Notes: a model not told the origin generated them from the letters alone. Positions 7,184 through 16,492 are shown, numbered from the stretch's first letter. The stretch: 55,250 nt of DNA from Gemmatimonadota bacterium (GCA_009838845.1 VXRD01000019.1:1-55250); one strand, 5' to 3'. Program-made: numbers and translations.

Positions 7184-8638
7184 ATGCCAAATACACGTCC
7201 GAATATTGTTTATATCCTCGCCGATGACATGGGCTATGGAGATGTGGGATGTTATAATCCGCATTCGAAGATCCCCACGCCGTATATGGATCGGTTGGCG
7301 CGCGAGGGGATGCGGTTTACGGATGCACATTCGCCTTCGGCGGTGTGTACGCCCACGCGATATGGGATTTTGACCGGGCGTTATTGTTGGCGCACAGAAT
7401 TGGAGAGCCATGTGTTGTTCAATTACGAATTGCCGTTGATTGAACCCGAGCGTATGACGGTGGCTTCTTTGTTGAAGAATTGTGGATATCACACGGGGTG
7501 TTTTGGCAAGTGGCATTTGGGTTTGGGTTGGGGGGTGAAGGATGGTGAGGTGTTTGATTTTGATCAGCCCCTGCCGTGGCCGGGTGGATCACCCGATCCT
7601 GTGGAGGAAGATAAGATCGATTTTTCAAAGCCGATTGCGGGCGGTCCGATTGAGCTGGGGTTTGACAGGTTTTACGGGACATCGGGTTGTTCGACGGCGC
7701 AACCGCCTTATTGTTTTATCGATCAGGATCAGACGGTGGGTATTCCGAGTGTGCAAAAGCCGGTTGAGATGGCGGGTGGTCGGCGCGGTTTGATGGTTCC
7801 GGATTGGGACCACAAGGAAGCGGATCCGGCTTTTACGGAGAAGGCTGTGGCGTATATTGAGGAGCGGGCAGGGGATGAAGATACGCCCTTTTTTCTCTAT
7901 CTGGCGGCTTCTGCGCCGCACGAACCGTGTACGGTCGCGTGTGTGCCGGAGTTTTTGCGCGGTGCGAGTGAGGCGGGTCCCCGGGGAGATATGGTCGCGC
8001 TGGTTGACTGGATGGTGGGGCAGGTGATGGATGCTCTGGATCGCTGTGGGTTGGCGGATGATACGCTGGTTATTGTGACGAGTGACAATGGGGCTTTGCC
8101 TGGCTGTAATGGTCGCACGTATGGTCACAAGTCCTGCGGTGATTGGCGCGGTTTTAAGGGGTTTATCTGGGAGGGGGGGCACAGAGAGCCGTTTATCGCG
8201 CGCTGGCCGGGTGTTGTTGCGCCCAATTCGGTTTGCGATGCGCTGGTCGGGTTGCAGGATTTTATGGCGACTGTGGCGGATATTGTGGGGGAGACGCTTC
8301 CAGAGGATGCGGGTGAAGATAGTGCGAGTTTTTTTCCCGCGTTGATGGGTGAGACTGAGCCAGTTCGAGATGATTTGATACACCATTCCTGCATGGGGGT
8401 GTTTTCGATTCGGCGAGGGGATTGGAAGTTGATTGTCGATTGTGATAATTCCGGAGATATGGGGCGCGGTGTGGATGGATGTGTGGGCACGGGTCCTGTG
8501 CCGGGGGCAAGGGGTCAGCTTTATCATATGGAAGATGATCCGTTTGAGTCGTATAATCAGTTTGGCAGAGAACCGGGTATTGTGCGCGAGTTCAGGGAGA
8601 TGGTCGAGCGGTATATCGCCGATGGAAGGAGCGTGTGA
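7184..8638 (+). CDS. Sulfatase, arylsulfatase A-like
   Basis: A 484-residue sulfatase with RPNIVYILADDMGYGDVGCY at the N-terminus, CTPTR at residues 55-59 followed by TGRYCWRT as the formylglycine motif, and VTSDNGALPG plus HKSCGDWRGFKG as the second metal and substrate region. The layout resembles arylsulfatase A and GalNAc-sulfatase-like enzymes. The start at 7184 lies two bases after the cupin stop codon; an earlier in-frame ATG would overlap the cupin. No signal peptide is visible. The stop codon shares one base with the ATG of the next gene (TGATG), so translation is coupled to the PhyH oxygenase downstream. Confidence 0.93.
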   Translation: MPNTRPNIVYILADDMGYGDVGCYNPHSKIPTPYMDRLAREGMRFTDAHSPSAVCTPTRYGILTGRYCWRTELESHVLFNYELPLIEPERMTVASLLKNCGYHTGCFGKWHLGLGWGVKDGEVFDFDQPLPWPGGSPDPVEEDKIDFSKPIAGGPIELGFDRFYGTSGCSTAQPPYCFIDQDQTVGIPSVQKPVEMAGGRRGLMVPDWDHKEADPAFTEKAVAYIEERAGDEDTPFFLYLAASAPHEPCTVACVPEFLRGASEAGPRGDMVALVDWMVGQVMDALDRCGLADDTLVIVTSDNGALPGCNGRTYGHKSCGDWRGFKGFIWEGGHREPFIARWPGVVAPNSVCDALVGLQDFMATVADIVGETLPEDAGEDSASFFPALMGETEPVRDDLIHHSCMGVFSIRRGDWKLIVDCDNSGDMGRGVDGCVGTGPVPGARGQLYHMEDDPFESYNQFGREPGIVREFREMVERYIADGRSV

Positions 8639-9414
8639 TGGCTTATTTGACGGTTGATGATAAAGAGGCGTTTCGAGAGAAGGGCTATGTGATTAAACGC
8701 GATGTGGTGACGCCCGAACAGATGGAAGCTGCGCGAGATGTGATCTGGGATCATTTGCCTGTGGATCGCAATGATCCTTCTACGTGGGTTGGGAAAGAGG
8801 GGTCTCAGGGGATGGATGGTCATGCGGCGTTTCACGCGTTGGTTTACGATTCGCCGTTGTACAGTATGGTTGAAGAGTTGGCTGGTAAGGGGCGTTTGGC
8901 GCCTTTGCATCCACCAGTTACGTCGGCAAATTTGCGGTTTCCGCAGGGTGGGGAGTGGGAAGAACCCAGGGGTAATCATATGGATGGGCACGGGCTTGGC
9001 AGCGGCGTTGTGAATAATTGGACGGTGGGTATTACGCTGTATCTCAATGATGTGAAGCCTCAGGGCGGGGGTACCTGCGTGTGGCCGGGGACGCATAAAC
9101 ACATGGCGGATTATTTTAAGACCCATTCGCGGGTGAGTCTGGGTAAGAAGTTTTACGATTTGCCGATTTACGAGGGCGAACCGCGTTCGACGAGGCCGCT
9201 GGAGATTCTCGATTGGGATGAGGAGGATTATGAGGAGATTTCTGGGCCAGCGGGGTCCGCGATGCTCTGGCATAGTCATTTGATTCACAGCGCGAGTATG
9301 AATTGTAGCGATGAGATTCGCATGGCGATTATTACGCGTTTTCGGTGGACGAATTGGGATGATCTCAAGTTTGAAGATCCGGATGATATGTGGGCGTATT
9401 GGGAGGGGATGTAG
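8638..9414 (+). CDS. PhyH-like Fe(II)/2-oxoglutarate dioxygenase
   Basis: A 258-residue member of the phytanoyl-CoA dioxygenase family. The iron triad is visible: His114 and Asp116 in NHMDGHG and the distal His217 in HLIHSASMN, with Arg228 placed to bind 2-oxoglutarate. The ATG overlaps the sulfatase stop by one base, giving tight coupling, so the substrate is probably a sugar or sulfated intermediate of this pathway rather than a lipid (inference). Members in environmental bacteria hydroxylate small metabolites, and the family is often expanded beside sulfatases. A GTG one codon upstream is a less likely start. Confidence 0.88.
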   Translation: MAYLTVDDKEAFREKGYVIKRDVVTPEQMEAARDVIWDHLPVDRNDPSTWVGKEGSQGMDGHAAFHALVYDSPLYSMVEELAGKGRLAPLHPPVTSANLRFPQGGEWEEPRGNHMDGHGLGSGVVNNWTVGITLYLNDVKPQGGGTCVWPGTHKHMADYFKTHSRVSLGKKFYDLPIYEGEPRSTRPLEILDWDEEDYEEISGPAGSAMLWHSHLIHSASMNCSDEIRMAIITRFRWTNWDDLKFEDPDDMWAYWEGM

Positions 9415-9433
9415 AAGTGTAAGGAGGTTTGTT

Positions 9434-10099
9434 TTGCGTTTGTGTTTTGATCCTGTTATGTGTCCAAAAGCCGTGTTGCCCGCTGCCTTGAAGATTGCGA
9501 AGGCAGCGGGTTTTGATGCTATGGTGTTGCATTGTGCGTTTACGGCGAGTTCGCCTTTTCATCCAGATGCGTCGGTGAGGATGATTCGCGATTATTTCGA
9601 CGATGCGGATGTGGCGTTGATGGGGTTACATGTGCGCGATGATCCAGGTTCTAATTTTCGGCAGGTTGAGTGGGATGTTCATCTGGCGCGTGCGCTTCGC
9701 TTGCGGTGTGCGAGTTTTCTCTGTGGTGCGCGTTCCCGCGAGGCGCGCGAGGCTCTGGTGAGCGGTGTGCATGCGTTGCTTGAAAGTATTCCCGATGTGA
9801 CGCTGAATATCGGGAATGGGGTGGATACGTGTTTGGAAAGTGCGGCGGATTTTGATGTTTTGATGCCCGATTTGCCCGCGCGCGCGCATGTCTGGCTCAA
9901 TGCGATGGATGTTGATAACGCTGTTGGGATTGTGGATAAGTATGTGGAGCGCATGGGTGTGGTGACGGTTGGGGAGGATGATATGGATGTGGTCCTCGCG
10001 CTCAAGGCGAATGGGTATGCTGGTCCTGTGGTGCTCAATGCCGTGGGTGGTTCTGTGGCAGATCTGAGGATACGAGTAGAAGAGGTTTTGAATACATGA
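9434..10099 (+). CDS. Xylose-isomerase-like TIM barrel protein
   Basis: A 221-residue protein opening MRLCFDPVMCPKAVLPAALK, with a TIM-barrel pattern of the sugar phosphate isomerase/epimerase (AP endonuclease 2) superfamily. The TTG at 9434 is chosen because AAGGAGG stands six bases before it and the protein then begins with the expected first strand; longer in-frame starts would run inside the PhyH gene. It is shorter than the usual 260-290 residues, and the expected Glu/Asp/His metal residues are not clear, so it may be a degenerate or non-catalytic member. It belongs to the sulfatase operon. Confidence 0.62.
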   Translation: MRLCFDPVMCPKAVLPAALKIAKAAGFDAMVLHCAFTASSPFHPDASVRMIRDYFDDADVALMGLHVRDDPGSNFRQVEWDVHLARALRLRCASFLCGARSREAREALVSGVHALLESIPDVTLNIGNGVDTCLESAADFDVLMPDLPARAHVWLNAMDVDNAVGIVDKYVERMGVVTVGEDDMDVVLALKANGYAGPVVLNAVGGSVADLRIRVEEVLNT

Positions 10100-10102
10100 G
10101 TA

Positions 10103-10124
10103 GGGGCGACCCTCGTGGTCGCCC
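10103..10124. repeat. GGGGCGACC hairpin, intergenic family copy
   Basis: The arms GGGCGACC and GGTCGCCC form a perfect 8-bp stem around a short CTCGT loop, three bases after the TIM-barrel stop codon. A nearly identical copy follows the RNase-H-fold gene at 50299. No T-run follows, so it is not a classical terminator, though it may protect or stop transcripts. Confidence 0.75.
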
Positions 10125-10153
10125 GTCACAACAAAATACATGAGGAGTTTTCT

Positions 10154-11611
10154 ATGAATGTTATTCTGATTGTGCTGGATACCTGGCGCCGAGATCACGT
10201 GGGGTGTTATGACAATTCTCGAATTCACACGCCGAATATAGATCGTTTTGCCGAGCGGGGCGCGGTTTTTGAGAATGCGTATTTGGCTTCGTATCCCACG
10301 CTGCCGTGTCGGCGGGATATTGCGACGGGGCGATACGAGTTTCCGTGGCGGGGATGGGGCGGTATAGAGCCTGATGATGTGACGCTGGGTGGGACGGTGC
10401 ATGAGGCGGGTAAGGTGTCTTATTTTTTTACGGATGTGTATCACCACTGGACGAGCAATCCGGGCAGTGGGTACTGGCGTCCGTTTTCGGGGTTTGATTT
10501 TGTGCGCGGGCAGGAGCGGGACCGGTATGTGACGGATTCGGATATTGTTTTTGAGAATCGGACGCTGGATTATCCGCCGCATAACAGGCCCGAGCAACCG
10601 CATTTTCGCAATGCGCAATATATCCGCAAGGAAGAGCGCGATTGGTTTTCGCCGCAGTTGTTTTCGAGGGCGGCGCGGTGGCTTCAGCACAATGCCGATC
10701 AGGAGTTCTTTTTGATGATTGATTCTTTTGATCCGCACGAGCCCTGGGATCCGCCACGCCACTATGTGAAGTTGTACGATGATTCTGAAGACGATGTGAT
10801 GGAGTATCCGGTGGCGCCTTACGATTGGGTGGATGGCAATTTGACGGAGGCGGAGTTGAAGCGGGTGCAGGCGATTTATGCGGGTGAGGTGACGATGGTG
10901 GATCGCTGGGTGGGGCATTTTCTCGATCAGGTTGAGAGTATGGGGCTGATGAATAATACGATGATTATTCTCGCGTCGGATCACGGGACGCACAATGGCG
11001 ATCACGGGCGTACGGGAAAGAACTGGGTGCTCTGGAATGAGATTACGCGGATTCCGATGATTGTCTGGCATCCCGAGTTTGGTCACGGGGCGCGTCCCGT
11101 GCAGTTTGTGCAGCCGGTTGATTATTTTCCGACTGTGGTGGAGGCGATGGGGTTGGCGGTGCCCGATGGGGTGAATTTGCACGGGCAGAGTTTGATTCCG
11201 TTTCTGCGGGATGAGGATGTGCCCGGGCGCGATGCGATTTTGTACGGTCAGTTTTCGGGGACGTGCAATATTACCGATGGGGAGTATGTGCTGTTGCAGG
11301 GGGTGGATGAGTCCAATCCGCCGGTGTATGCTTATTCGAGTATTATTGCGAATCGGAATCAGTTTGATTGGGGTGCCGATGTGCTTCGGAGCAAGCAGAC
11401 GCCTGCGCGACATCCCGAGAAGCACAAGACGCGGTTGTATCACATGCCTTCGGACCCCGATCAGGAGAATGATCTTGCCGATAGTGATTCAGATGCGCTG
11501 GCTCGTATGCAGAGTTTGATGGTTGAGAAATTGCGCGCTATTGATGCGCCGTCAGAGTTGTTGGTACGGTTGGGGCTGCAAAAGGAGGGGTTATGGAACC
11601 GAATATTTTGA
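10154..11611 (+). CDS. Sulfatase-fold hydrolase with Thr at the nucleophile position
   Basis: A 485-residue sulfatase-family protein (LDTWRRDHVGCY at the N-terminus, ASDHGTHNGDHG as second metal site, GKNWVLWNE after it). Where other family members have Cys-X-Pro-X-Arg followed five residues later by Thr-Gly, this one reads TLPCR then ATGRY, putting Thr49 at the nucleophile position and leaving no Cys or Ser to become formylglycine. In the wider alkaline phosphatase superfamily Thr nucleophiles occur in phosphodiesterases and nucleotide pyrophosphatases, so a phosphoester or other substrate is possible. The ATG at 10154 has TGAGGAG upstream. It overlaps the next sulfatase by 19 bases. Confidence is high for the fold and low for the reaction. 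Confidence 0.88.
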   Translation: MNVILIVLDTWRRDHVGCYDNSRIHTPNIDRFAERGAVFENAYLASYPTLPCRRDIATGRYEFPWRGWGGIEPDDVTLGGTVHEAGKVSYFFTDVYHHWTSNPGSGYWRPFSGFDFVRGQERDRYVTDSDIVFENRTLDYPPHNRPEQPHFRNAQYIRKEERDWFSPQLFSRAARWLQHNADQEFFLMIDSFDPHEPWDPPRHYVKLYDDSEDDVMEYPVAPYDWVDGNLTEAELKRVQAIYAGEVTMVDRWVGHFLDQVESMGLMNNTMIILASDHGTHNGDHGRTGKNWVLWNEITRIPMIVWHPEFGHGARPVQFVQPVDYFPTVVEAMGLAVPDGVNLHGQSLIPFLRDEDVPGRDAILYGQFSGTCNITDGEYVLLQGVDESNPPVYAYSSIIANRNQFDWGADVLRSKQTPARHPEKHKTRLYHMPSDPDQENDLADSDSDALARMQSLMVEKLRAIDAPSELLVRLGLQKEGLWNRIF

Positions 11612-12930
11612 TTATGATTGCAGATGATGCGACGTATCTCGATTTGTCGCTGTACGGGGGGCAGAATGTGGATACGCCGAATATTGATCGATTGGCGCAG
11701 GATGGTCTGGTTTTTAATCGGGCGTATTTGCCTATGGCGATGTGCAATCCGTGCCGCACGGCGCTTTATACGGGTTTGTATCCGGCACGCAATGGTTCGT
11801 GCTGGAATCATTCTGCCGCGCGTCCGGGAACGAGGAGTCTTCCGCATTTTCTGGGGGATCTGGGGTATCGCGTGGGGCTGTGTGGCAAGAAGCATGTGGG
11901 TCCCAATAAGAGTTTTCCTTTTGAATATGTGCCGGGTATTGAGGGGGGATGCACGCATCCCGATCCCGAGTTTGGCGTTGCGGGGATTCGCGCGTTTGTG
12001 GAGCAAGATCGGGATGCGCCTTTTTGTCTTGTGACCGGGCTTTTTGAGCCGCATGCGCCGTGGACGCTGGGCAATCCCGAGCATTTTGATCTGGATGCGT
12101 TGCAGTTGCCTCCGTATCTGGCAGATACAGAGGAGACGCGGGGTGATTATGCCAAGTATTTGGCGGAGATCGAGGTGCTGGATCAGGAGGTGGGTGAGAT
12201 TCTGGCGGTGCTGGATGAGTCCGGGAAGGCGGATAATACGCTGGTGATTTTTACGTCTGAGCAGGGGTCGCAGTTTCCCGGGTGCAAGTGGACGAATTGG
12301 AATACGGGTGTTCATACGGGTTTTATTGTGCGCTGGCCCGGCGTGGTGAAGCCGGGATATACCGATGCGGTTATTCAGTATGAGGATGTCGCGCCTACGC
12401 TGATTGAGGCTGCGGGTGGTGATTCAGGTGCGATTGATTTTGATGGGTCGAGTTTTATGTCTGTGCTGTTGGGGGAGGCAGATGCGCATCGGGCGTTCGC
12501 GTATTTTATGCATAATAATATTCCCGAGGGTCCGCCCTATCCGATCCGCGCGGTGACGGATGGTACGTATCACTATATTCGCAATCTGACGCCCGAGGCG
12601 ATCTATATTGAGAAGCATCTGATGGGGCAGTTTCGATGGCACCAGTACTGGCCGACGTGGGTTTTTGATACGACGTTTAATGAGCATACGCGGTTTTTGG
12701 TGGATCGGTACATGCGCCGCCCCCCCGAGCAGTTGTATCGCATGGATGAGGATCCCTGTGAGTTGAATAATCTGGCCGATGATTCCGCACACGTAGAGGC
12801 GCAAAAACGCCTGTCTGCCGAGCTCGATTGCTGGATGAAACAACAGGGCGACCCCGGTGCCGAGATTGACACAGAAGACCAATGGCAAGCGGCTAAAGAA
12901 GGTAGGCATTTTGAAATTCAGGAGAGATAA
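11593..12930 (+). CDS. Sulfatase (CNPCR active-site motif)
   Basis: A 445-residue sulfatase resembling N-sulfoglucosamine sulfohydrolase-type enzymes. It opens MEPNILIMIADDATYLDLSL; the signature CNPCR at residues 51-55 followed by ALYTGLYPARNG fits the Cys-X-Pro-X-Arg rule for formylglycine formation, with Cys instead of Ser at the fourth position. FTSEQGSQFPGCKWTNWNTG is the second metal and substrate region, with Glu replacing the usual Asp. The start has AAAGGAGGGG and lies inside the end of the previous gene (19-base overlap), so the two are translated together. No signal peptide is seen. Confidence 0.91.
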   Translation: MEPNILIMIADDATYLDLSLYGGQNVDTPNIDRLAQDGLVFNRAYLPMAMCNPCRTALYTGLYPARNGSCWNHSAARPGTRSLPHFLGDLGYRVGLCGKKHVGPNKSFPFEYVPGIEGGCTHPDPEFGVAGIRAFVEQDRDAPFCLVTGLFEPHAPWTLGNPEHFDLDALQLPPYLADTEETRGDYAKYLAEIEVLDQEVGEILAVLDESGKADNTLVIFTSEQGSQFPGCKWTNWNTGVHTGFIVRWPGVVKPGYTDAVIQYEDVAPTLIEAAGGDSGAIDFDGSSFMSVLLGEADAHRAFAYFMHNNIPEGPPYPIRAVTDGTYHYIRNLTPEAIYIEKHLMGQFRWHQYWPTWVFDTTFNEHTRFLVDRYMRRPPEQLYRMDEDPCELNNLADDSAHVEAQKRLSAELDCWMKQQGDPGAEIDTEDQWQAAKEGRHFEIQER

Positions 12931-12932
12931 CA

Positions 12933-14321
12933 ATGTCTCGTCAACCAAATATTGTAGTTATTATTACAGATCAGCAGCGCACGGATACAATGGCGTGTTA
13001 TGGCAATGAGTGGATTCAGTCGCCGCATCACGACGCGCTGGCTGCGCGGAGTTTTGTTTTTGAGAATGCCTATGTGACGCAGGCGGTTTGTACGCCGGCG
13101 CGGGGGTCGCTGATTACCGGGCTTTATCCGCATTCGCATGGGTGTGTGGTCAATGGGATTCCGCTGAGGGAGGAGACGTTGTCCATTGCGGAGATGATGC
13201 CCGATACGTACCGCAAGGGGTATGTGGGCAAGTGGCATTTGGGAGATGATGGCAACTGTCAGCACGGGTTTGACGAGTGGTGCAGTATTGCGGATGGGTG
13301 TGGGTATCACCAGTGGTTGCTGGATCAGGGCTTTGTGCCGGATGTGCCCAACAGGTTTACGCCCCAACAACGCGCGGAGATGCCGGCTTCCGCGCAGATT
13401 GGGGCTTATGTGGGCGCGGAGTCCGAGCGGTTTATTCGCGAGAATACGGAGCGGCCATGGCTGCTCGTTGCCAGTACGTTTGAGCCGCATCCGCCTTATC
13501 GGGGACCCTATGACGGGTTGTACGATCCGGAGGAGATTCCGGTGGGACCGACGTTTTTGAAGCATCCGGAAGGGCATTCGCTGTTTAATCGCGTGCGTTC
13601 GGATTTTTATCGCAATACCACGGATGCGCGGGTTGTGGCAGAAGATATGACGCGGGATGAGAATTGGCGGAAGTTGCGGGCGCAGTATTTGGGCAATGTG
13701 AAGATTGTGGATGATGCCATTGGGAAGATGGTGCAGGCACTGGATGAGACGGGTCAGATGGAGAATACGATTTTTGTGTTTACGAGCGATCACGGCGAGA
13801 TGGCGGGCGATCACCGCATGTGGGAGAAGCGGGCGTTTTACGAGGAGTCGGCGCGGGTTCCGTTTTTGATGCATGTGCCGTGGTTGAGTGCGGAACAGAC
13901 GCGGGTGGATGGGGTGTTTGGTCACGCGGATCTGGTTCCGACGCTTTTGGATCTGGCGAGTCTGCCGATTCCAGATCAGTGTCAGGGTGAGAGTGTGGCG
14001 GGTGCTTTGACGGGTGATCGCGATTTGAGGGAACACATGGCGTTTATGGAGTGGAATGGGATTGGCGACCGCAATTTGGGGAATCCGGATATCAATTTGG
14101 TGGCGACGCTGCCGTGGCGCTGTGTTGTGACGGGCGACCGGTGGAAGTTGAATTTGTGTGCGGGCGATCAGTGCGAGTTGTTCGATTTGAATACCGATCC
14201 TTTTGAGGAGAATAATTTGTTCGATGCGCCCGAGCACCGGGATCGCGTTCGCAATATGGCGGCGGCGATTCGCTTGTGGCAGCACGAGACGGGCGATACG
14301 GCACCTTTGCCGAGTATTTGA
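12933..14321 (+). CDS. Sulfatase (CTPAR active-site motif)
   Basis: A 462-residue sulfatase starting two bases after the previous stop codon, with AGGAGAG before the ATG. The N-terminus (QPNIVVIITDQQRTDTMACY) and CTPAR at residues 53-57 followed by LITGLYPHSHG resemble choline-sulfatase and heparan-type sulfatases that begin TDQQR. FTSDHGEMAGDHRMWEK is the second metal site. All catalytic positions appear intact, so it should be active once the Cys is matured by a formylglycine-generating enzyme encoded elsewhere. No signal peptide is visible. Confidence 0.93.
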   Translation: MSRQPNIVVIITDQQRTDTMACYGNEWIQSPHHDALAARSFVFENAYVTQAVCTPARGSLITGLYPHSHGCVVNGIPLREETLSIAEMMPDTYRKGYVGKWHLGDDGNCQHGFDEWCSIADGCGYHQWLLDQGFVPDVPNRFTPQQRAEMPASAQIGAYVGAESERFIRENTERPWLLVASTFEPHPPYRGPYDGLYDPEEIPVGPTFLKHPEGHSLFNRVRSDFYRNTTDARVVAEDMTRDENWRKLRAQYLGNVKIVDDAIGKMVQALDETGQMENTIFVFTSDHGEMAGDHRMWEKRAFYEESARVPFLMHVPWLSAEQTRVDGVFGHADLVPTLLDLASLPIPDQCQGESVAGALTGDRDLREHMAFMEWNGIGDRNLGNPDINLVATLPWRCVVTGDRWKLNLCAGDQCELFDLNTDPFEENNLFDAPEHRDRVRNMAAAIRLWQHETGDTAPLPSI

Positions 14322-14332
14322 GGAGAATAAAA

Positions 14333-15154
14333 ATGGGTTTTTCGTATTGTTTGAATACCAGCACGATTCGCAATGAGGGTGTTTCGGTGGTCGATGCCAT
14401 CGATATTGCGGCGGATGCGGGTTATGAGGGGATTGAGCCGTGGGTGGCAGAAATTGATGCGTGGGTTGCAGGGGGTGGTTCGCTGTTTGAGATACGCGAT
14501 AAGGCAGCGGATAGGGGGATTCAGATTGTCAATTTGATCGCGTTTTTTGAGTGGTCAGTGCCAGAGGATGAGGAGCGGGCAAAGGGGCTTGAAGAGGCGC
14601 ATCGCTGTTTTGAGATGGCCGATGCGCTCAATTGCACGTATGTCGCGGCACCGCCTTTTGGGATTCGAGACCGGGATGTGGATTTGTTTTCTGTGGCGCG
14701 TCGCTACGGTGAGTTGGTGGATGAGGTTGCCGGGTTTCAGGCGAGACCCCTGCTGGAGTTTTGGGGTATTGCGCAGACTTTGGGTACTTTGGGCGAGGCT
14801 TTGCTGGTGGCGGCTGAATGCGGGCGGCCCGATACGGTGCTGCTGGCGGATGTTTATCATATGTATAAAGGGAGTGGACATTTTCACGGGCTGGAACATC
14901 TGGGTCCGGGCAAGTTGGGGTTGGTGCATGTGAATGATTATCCAGCGTCGCCCGGCAGGGATACCATAACAGATGCGGATCGGGTTTATCCGGGGGATGG
15001 TTTGGCGCCCTGGGCAGAGATTGTGGCGGGGTTTGAGAATGTGGGGTATGAGGGGATGTTGTCTCTGGAGTTGTTTAATCCGGGTTATTGGGAGAAGGGG
15101 TCTGTTGTGGTTGCTGAAGAGGGTCTGGCAAAGCTCAAGGCGTGTGTGGAATGA
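14333..15154 (+). CDS. Sugar phosphate isomerase/epimerase family protein
   Basis: A 273-residue xylose-isomerase-like TIM barrel. The ATG follows GAGGAGAATAAAA; an upstream in-frame start would lie inside the sulfatase. The barrel strands carry the usual metal positions: EGIEPWVAEID, LLADVYHMYKG, LVHVNDYP and MLSLELFNPGYW. The family interconverts keto and aldo sugars or epimerises them, and members recur in oligosaccharide and inositol catabolism. Its stop codon overlaps the start of the MFS gene (ATGA), so uptake and isomerisation are produced together. The substrate is unknown. Confidence 0.85.
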   Translation: MGFSYCLNTSTIRNEGVSVVDAIDIAADAGYEGIEPWVAEIDAWVAGGGSLFEIRDKAADRGIQIVNLIAFFEWSVPEDEERAKGLEEAHRCFEMADALNCTYVAAPPFGIRDRDVDLFSVARRYGELVDEVAGFQARPLLEFWGIAQTLGTLGEALLVAAECGRPDTVLLADVYHMYKGSGHFHGLEHLGPGKLGLVHVNDYPASPGRDTITDADRVYPGDGLAPWAEIVAGFENVGYEGMLSLELFNPGYWEKGSVVVAEEGLAKLKACVE

Positions 15155-16416
15155 GTTCGAAAAATATTTTTGGCAATGCGCTGCCCGCGCGTGTGCCGTT
15201 TTATTACGGTTGGGTGGTTCTGATTTTTGCGGCGGTTGCGATGGTGGCGACGCTACCGGGCAGAAGTGTTGGTATTGGTTTGATTACGGAGCCTTTGATC
15301 GCGGATCTGGGTATTTCCCGGCTCGATTTTGCCAGGATGAATTTCTGGGCGACGATTTTTGGGGCGCTTTTCAATTTGATCTGTGGTGTAAGTATTGATC
15401 GCTTTGGGGTTCGCGCTGTTGTGACGTCGGTGTTATTTGTTCTGAGTCTGGTGGTTTTGGGTTTTAGCCAGATGACAGGTGCTGGTTTTTTGCTTTTGTT
15501 GCTGGTTTTGATGCGGGGTGTGGGGCAGAGCGCGCTGTCTGTGGTTAGTTTGACGATGGTTGGCAAGTGGTTTGTGCGGCGGTTGAGTGTTGCGATGGGT
15601 ATTTTTGCCGTGCTTATGAGTCTGGGTTTTGCGGTTGCTATTGTTGTTGCTGGCGATGTTGTGCTCAAGCAGGGTTGGCGGGTTATGTGGTCGGGGCTGG
15701 GGTGGATTTTGATGGTTCTATCTGGTTTGTGTCTGCTATTTGTTCGTCGAGATCCGGAGGCGGTTGGGCTGGATACCGAGGTTGTAAAAGATGATGAGTC
15801 GGATGAGCCGGTGGTTGGTTTTACGCTCGTACAGGCATTGATGACACCGGCTTTTTATGTTTTTGCTATTGGGAGTGCGCTCTACAATCTGGTTATTGCG
15901 GGGGTGATGCTGTTCAATCAGTCTATATTGGGGGAGTTGGGGTTTGATGAGACGGTGTTTCAATATGCGATGGCGGTGTTTATGGCGACGGGGTTATTGG
16001 GGAATTTTACAGCGGGTTGGGCGGCGCGCCGATGGTCTTTGGGCAGGCTGATGACGATTGCGATGCTGGCGGTTGGCGTTTATTTGCTCGCGTTTCCGGA
16101 GCTTAAAACGCCGGGGCAAGCTCTGGTACATGCGGGGTTGTTGGGGTTTTCAGGCGGTGTGGTTTCGGTGATTTTTTTTACGGCGTGGGCAGATATTTTT
16201 GGCCGTCTTCATCTGGGTAAGATTCAGGGCGCGGCACAGGTGTTTGCGGTTTTGGCTTCTGCAACAGGTCCGTGGTTTATTGAATCTGTTTTTAGTTCTG
16301 CGGGGTCTTATGCACCCGCGTTTTACGCGCTGGCGCCAGCGGTGTTGCTGGTGGCTATTTTTGCCTGGTTTGTGAATATTCCCAGGCCAGAAGATGCGCC
16401 GGTATTAGGCCAGTAA
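15151..16416 (+). CDS. MFS transporter
   Basis: A 421-residue integral membrane protein with about 12 hydrophobic segments and a major-facilitator loop (DRFGVRAVV after the second segment). The pattern resembles the monocarboxylate/oxalate-formate antiporter-like branch of the superfamily. The ATG at 15151 overlaps the isomerase stop by four bases. In this context it probably imports the unsaturated or desulfated sugar products released by the lyase and hydrolases; no TonB receptor or SusC/D-type pair is encoded nearby. Direction and substrate are inference. Confidence 0.88.
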   Translation: MSSKNIFGNALPARVPFYYGWVVLIFAAVAMVATLPGRSVGIGLITEPLIADLGISRLDFARMNFWATIFGALFNLICGVSIDRFGVRAVVTSVLFVLSLVVLGFSQMTGAGFLLLLLVLMRGVGQSALSVVSLTMVGKWFVRRLSVAMGIFAVLMSLGFAVAIVVAGDVVLKQGWRVMWSGLGWILMVLSGLCLLFVRRDPEAVGLDTEVVKDDESDEPVVGFTLVQALMTPAFYVFAIGSALYNLVIAGVMLFNQSILGELGFDETVFQYAMAVFMATGLLGNFTAGWAARRWSLGRLMTIAMLAVGVYLLAFPELKTPGQALVHAGLLGFSGGVVSVIFFTAWADIFGRLHLGKIQGAAQVFAVLASATGPWFIESVFSSAGSYAPAFYALAPAVLLVAIFAWFVNIPRPEDAPVLGQ

Positions 16417-16433
16417 TTCAGAAGATTTTGGTT

Positions 16434-16465
16434 GTCATCGCGGCAGGGTTTTAGCCGCGATCCAG
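16434..16465. repeat. Palindromic intergenic repeat, copy A
   Basis: GTCATCGCGGC, a 9-base centre, then GCCGCGATCCAG. The arms ATCGCGGC and GCCGCGAT are perfectly complementary. It lies between the MFS and lyase genes and could form a hairpin in a transcript spanning them. Confidence 0.85.
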
Positions 16466-16492
16466 TCTCAAATAGTTTTTAGAGGGGTGTGT

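Noticed and set aside
9626-11443. 605-codon open frame on the minus strand
   Set aside because: It lies antisense to the TIM-barrel and Thr-type sulfatase genes. Its product is rich in Arg, His, Ile and Pro without any motif. The sense codons there rarely use TTA, CTA or TCA, which explains the lack of stops.
11593-12930. CNPCR sulfatase motif as an inactive variant
   Set aside because: The Cys-X-Pro-X-Arg rule for formylglycine formation is still met; Cys at the fourth position is a tolerated variation, so the enzyme is kept as a normal sulfatase.
12918-14285. 455-codon minus-strand frame
   Set aside because: A shadow of the CTPAR sulfatase gene; no ribosome site and no recognisable domain.
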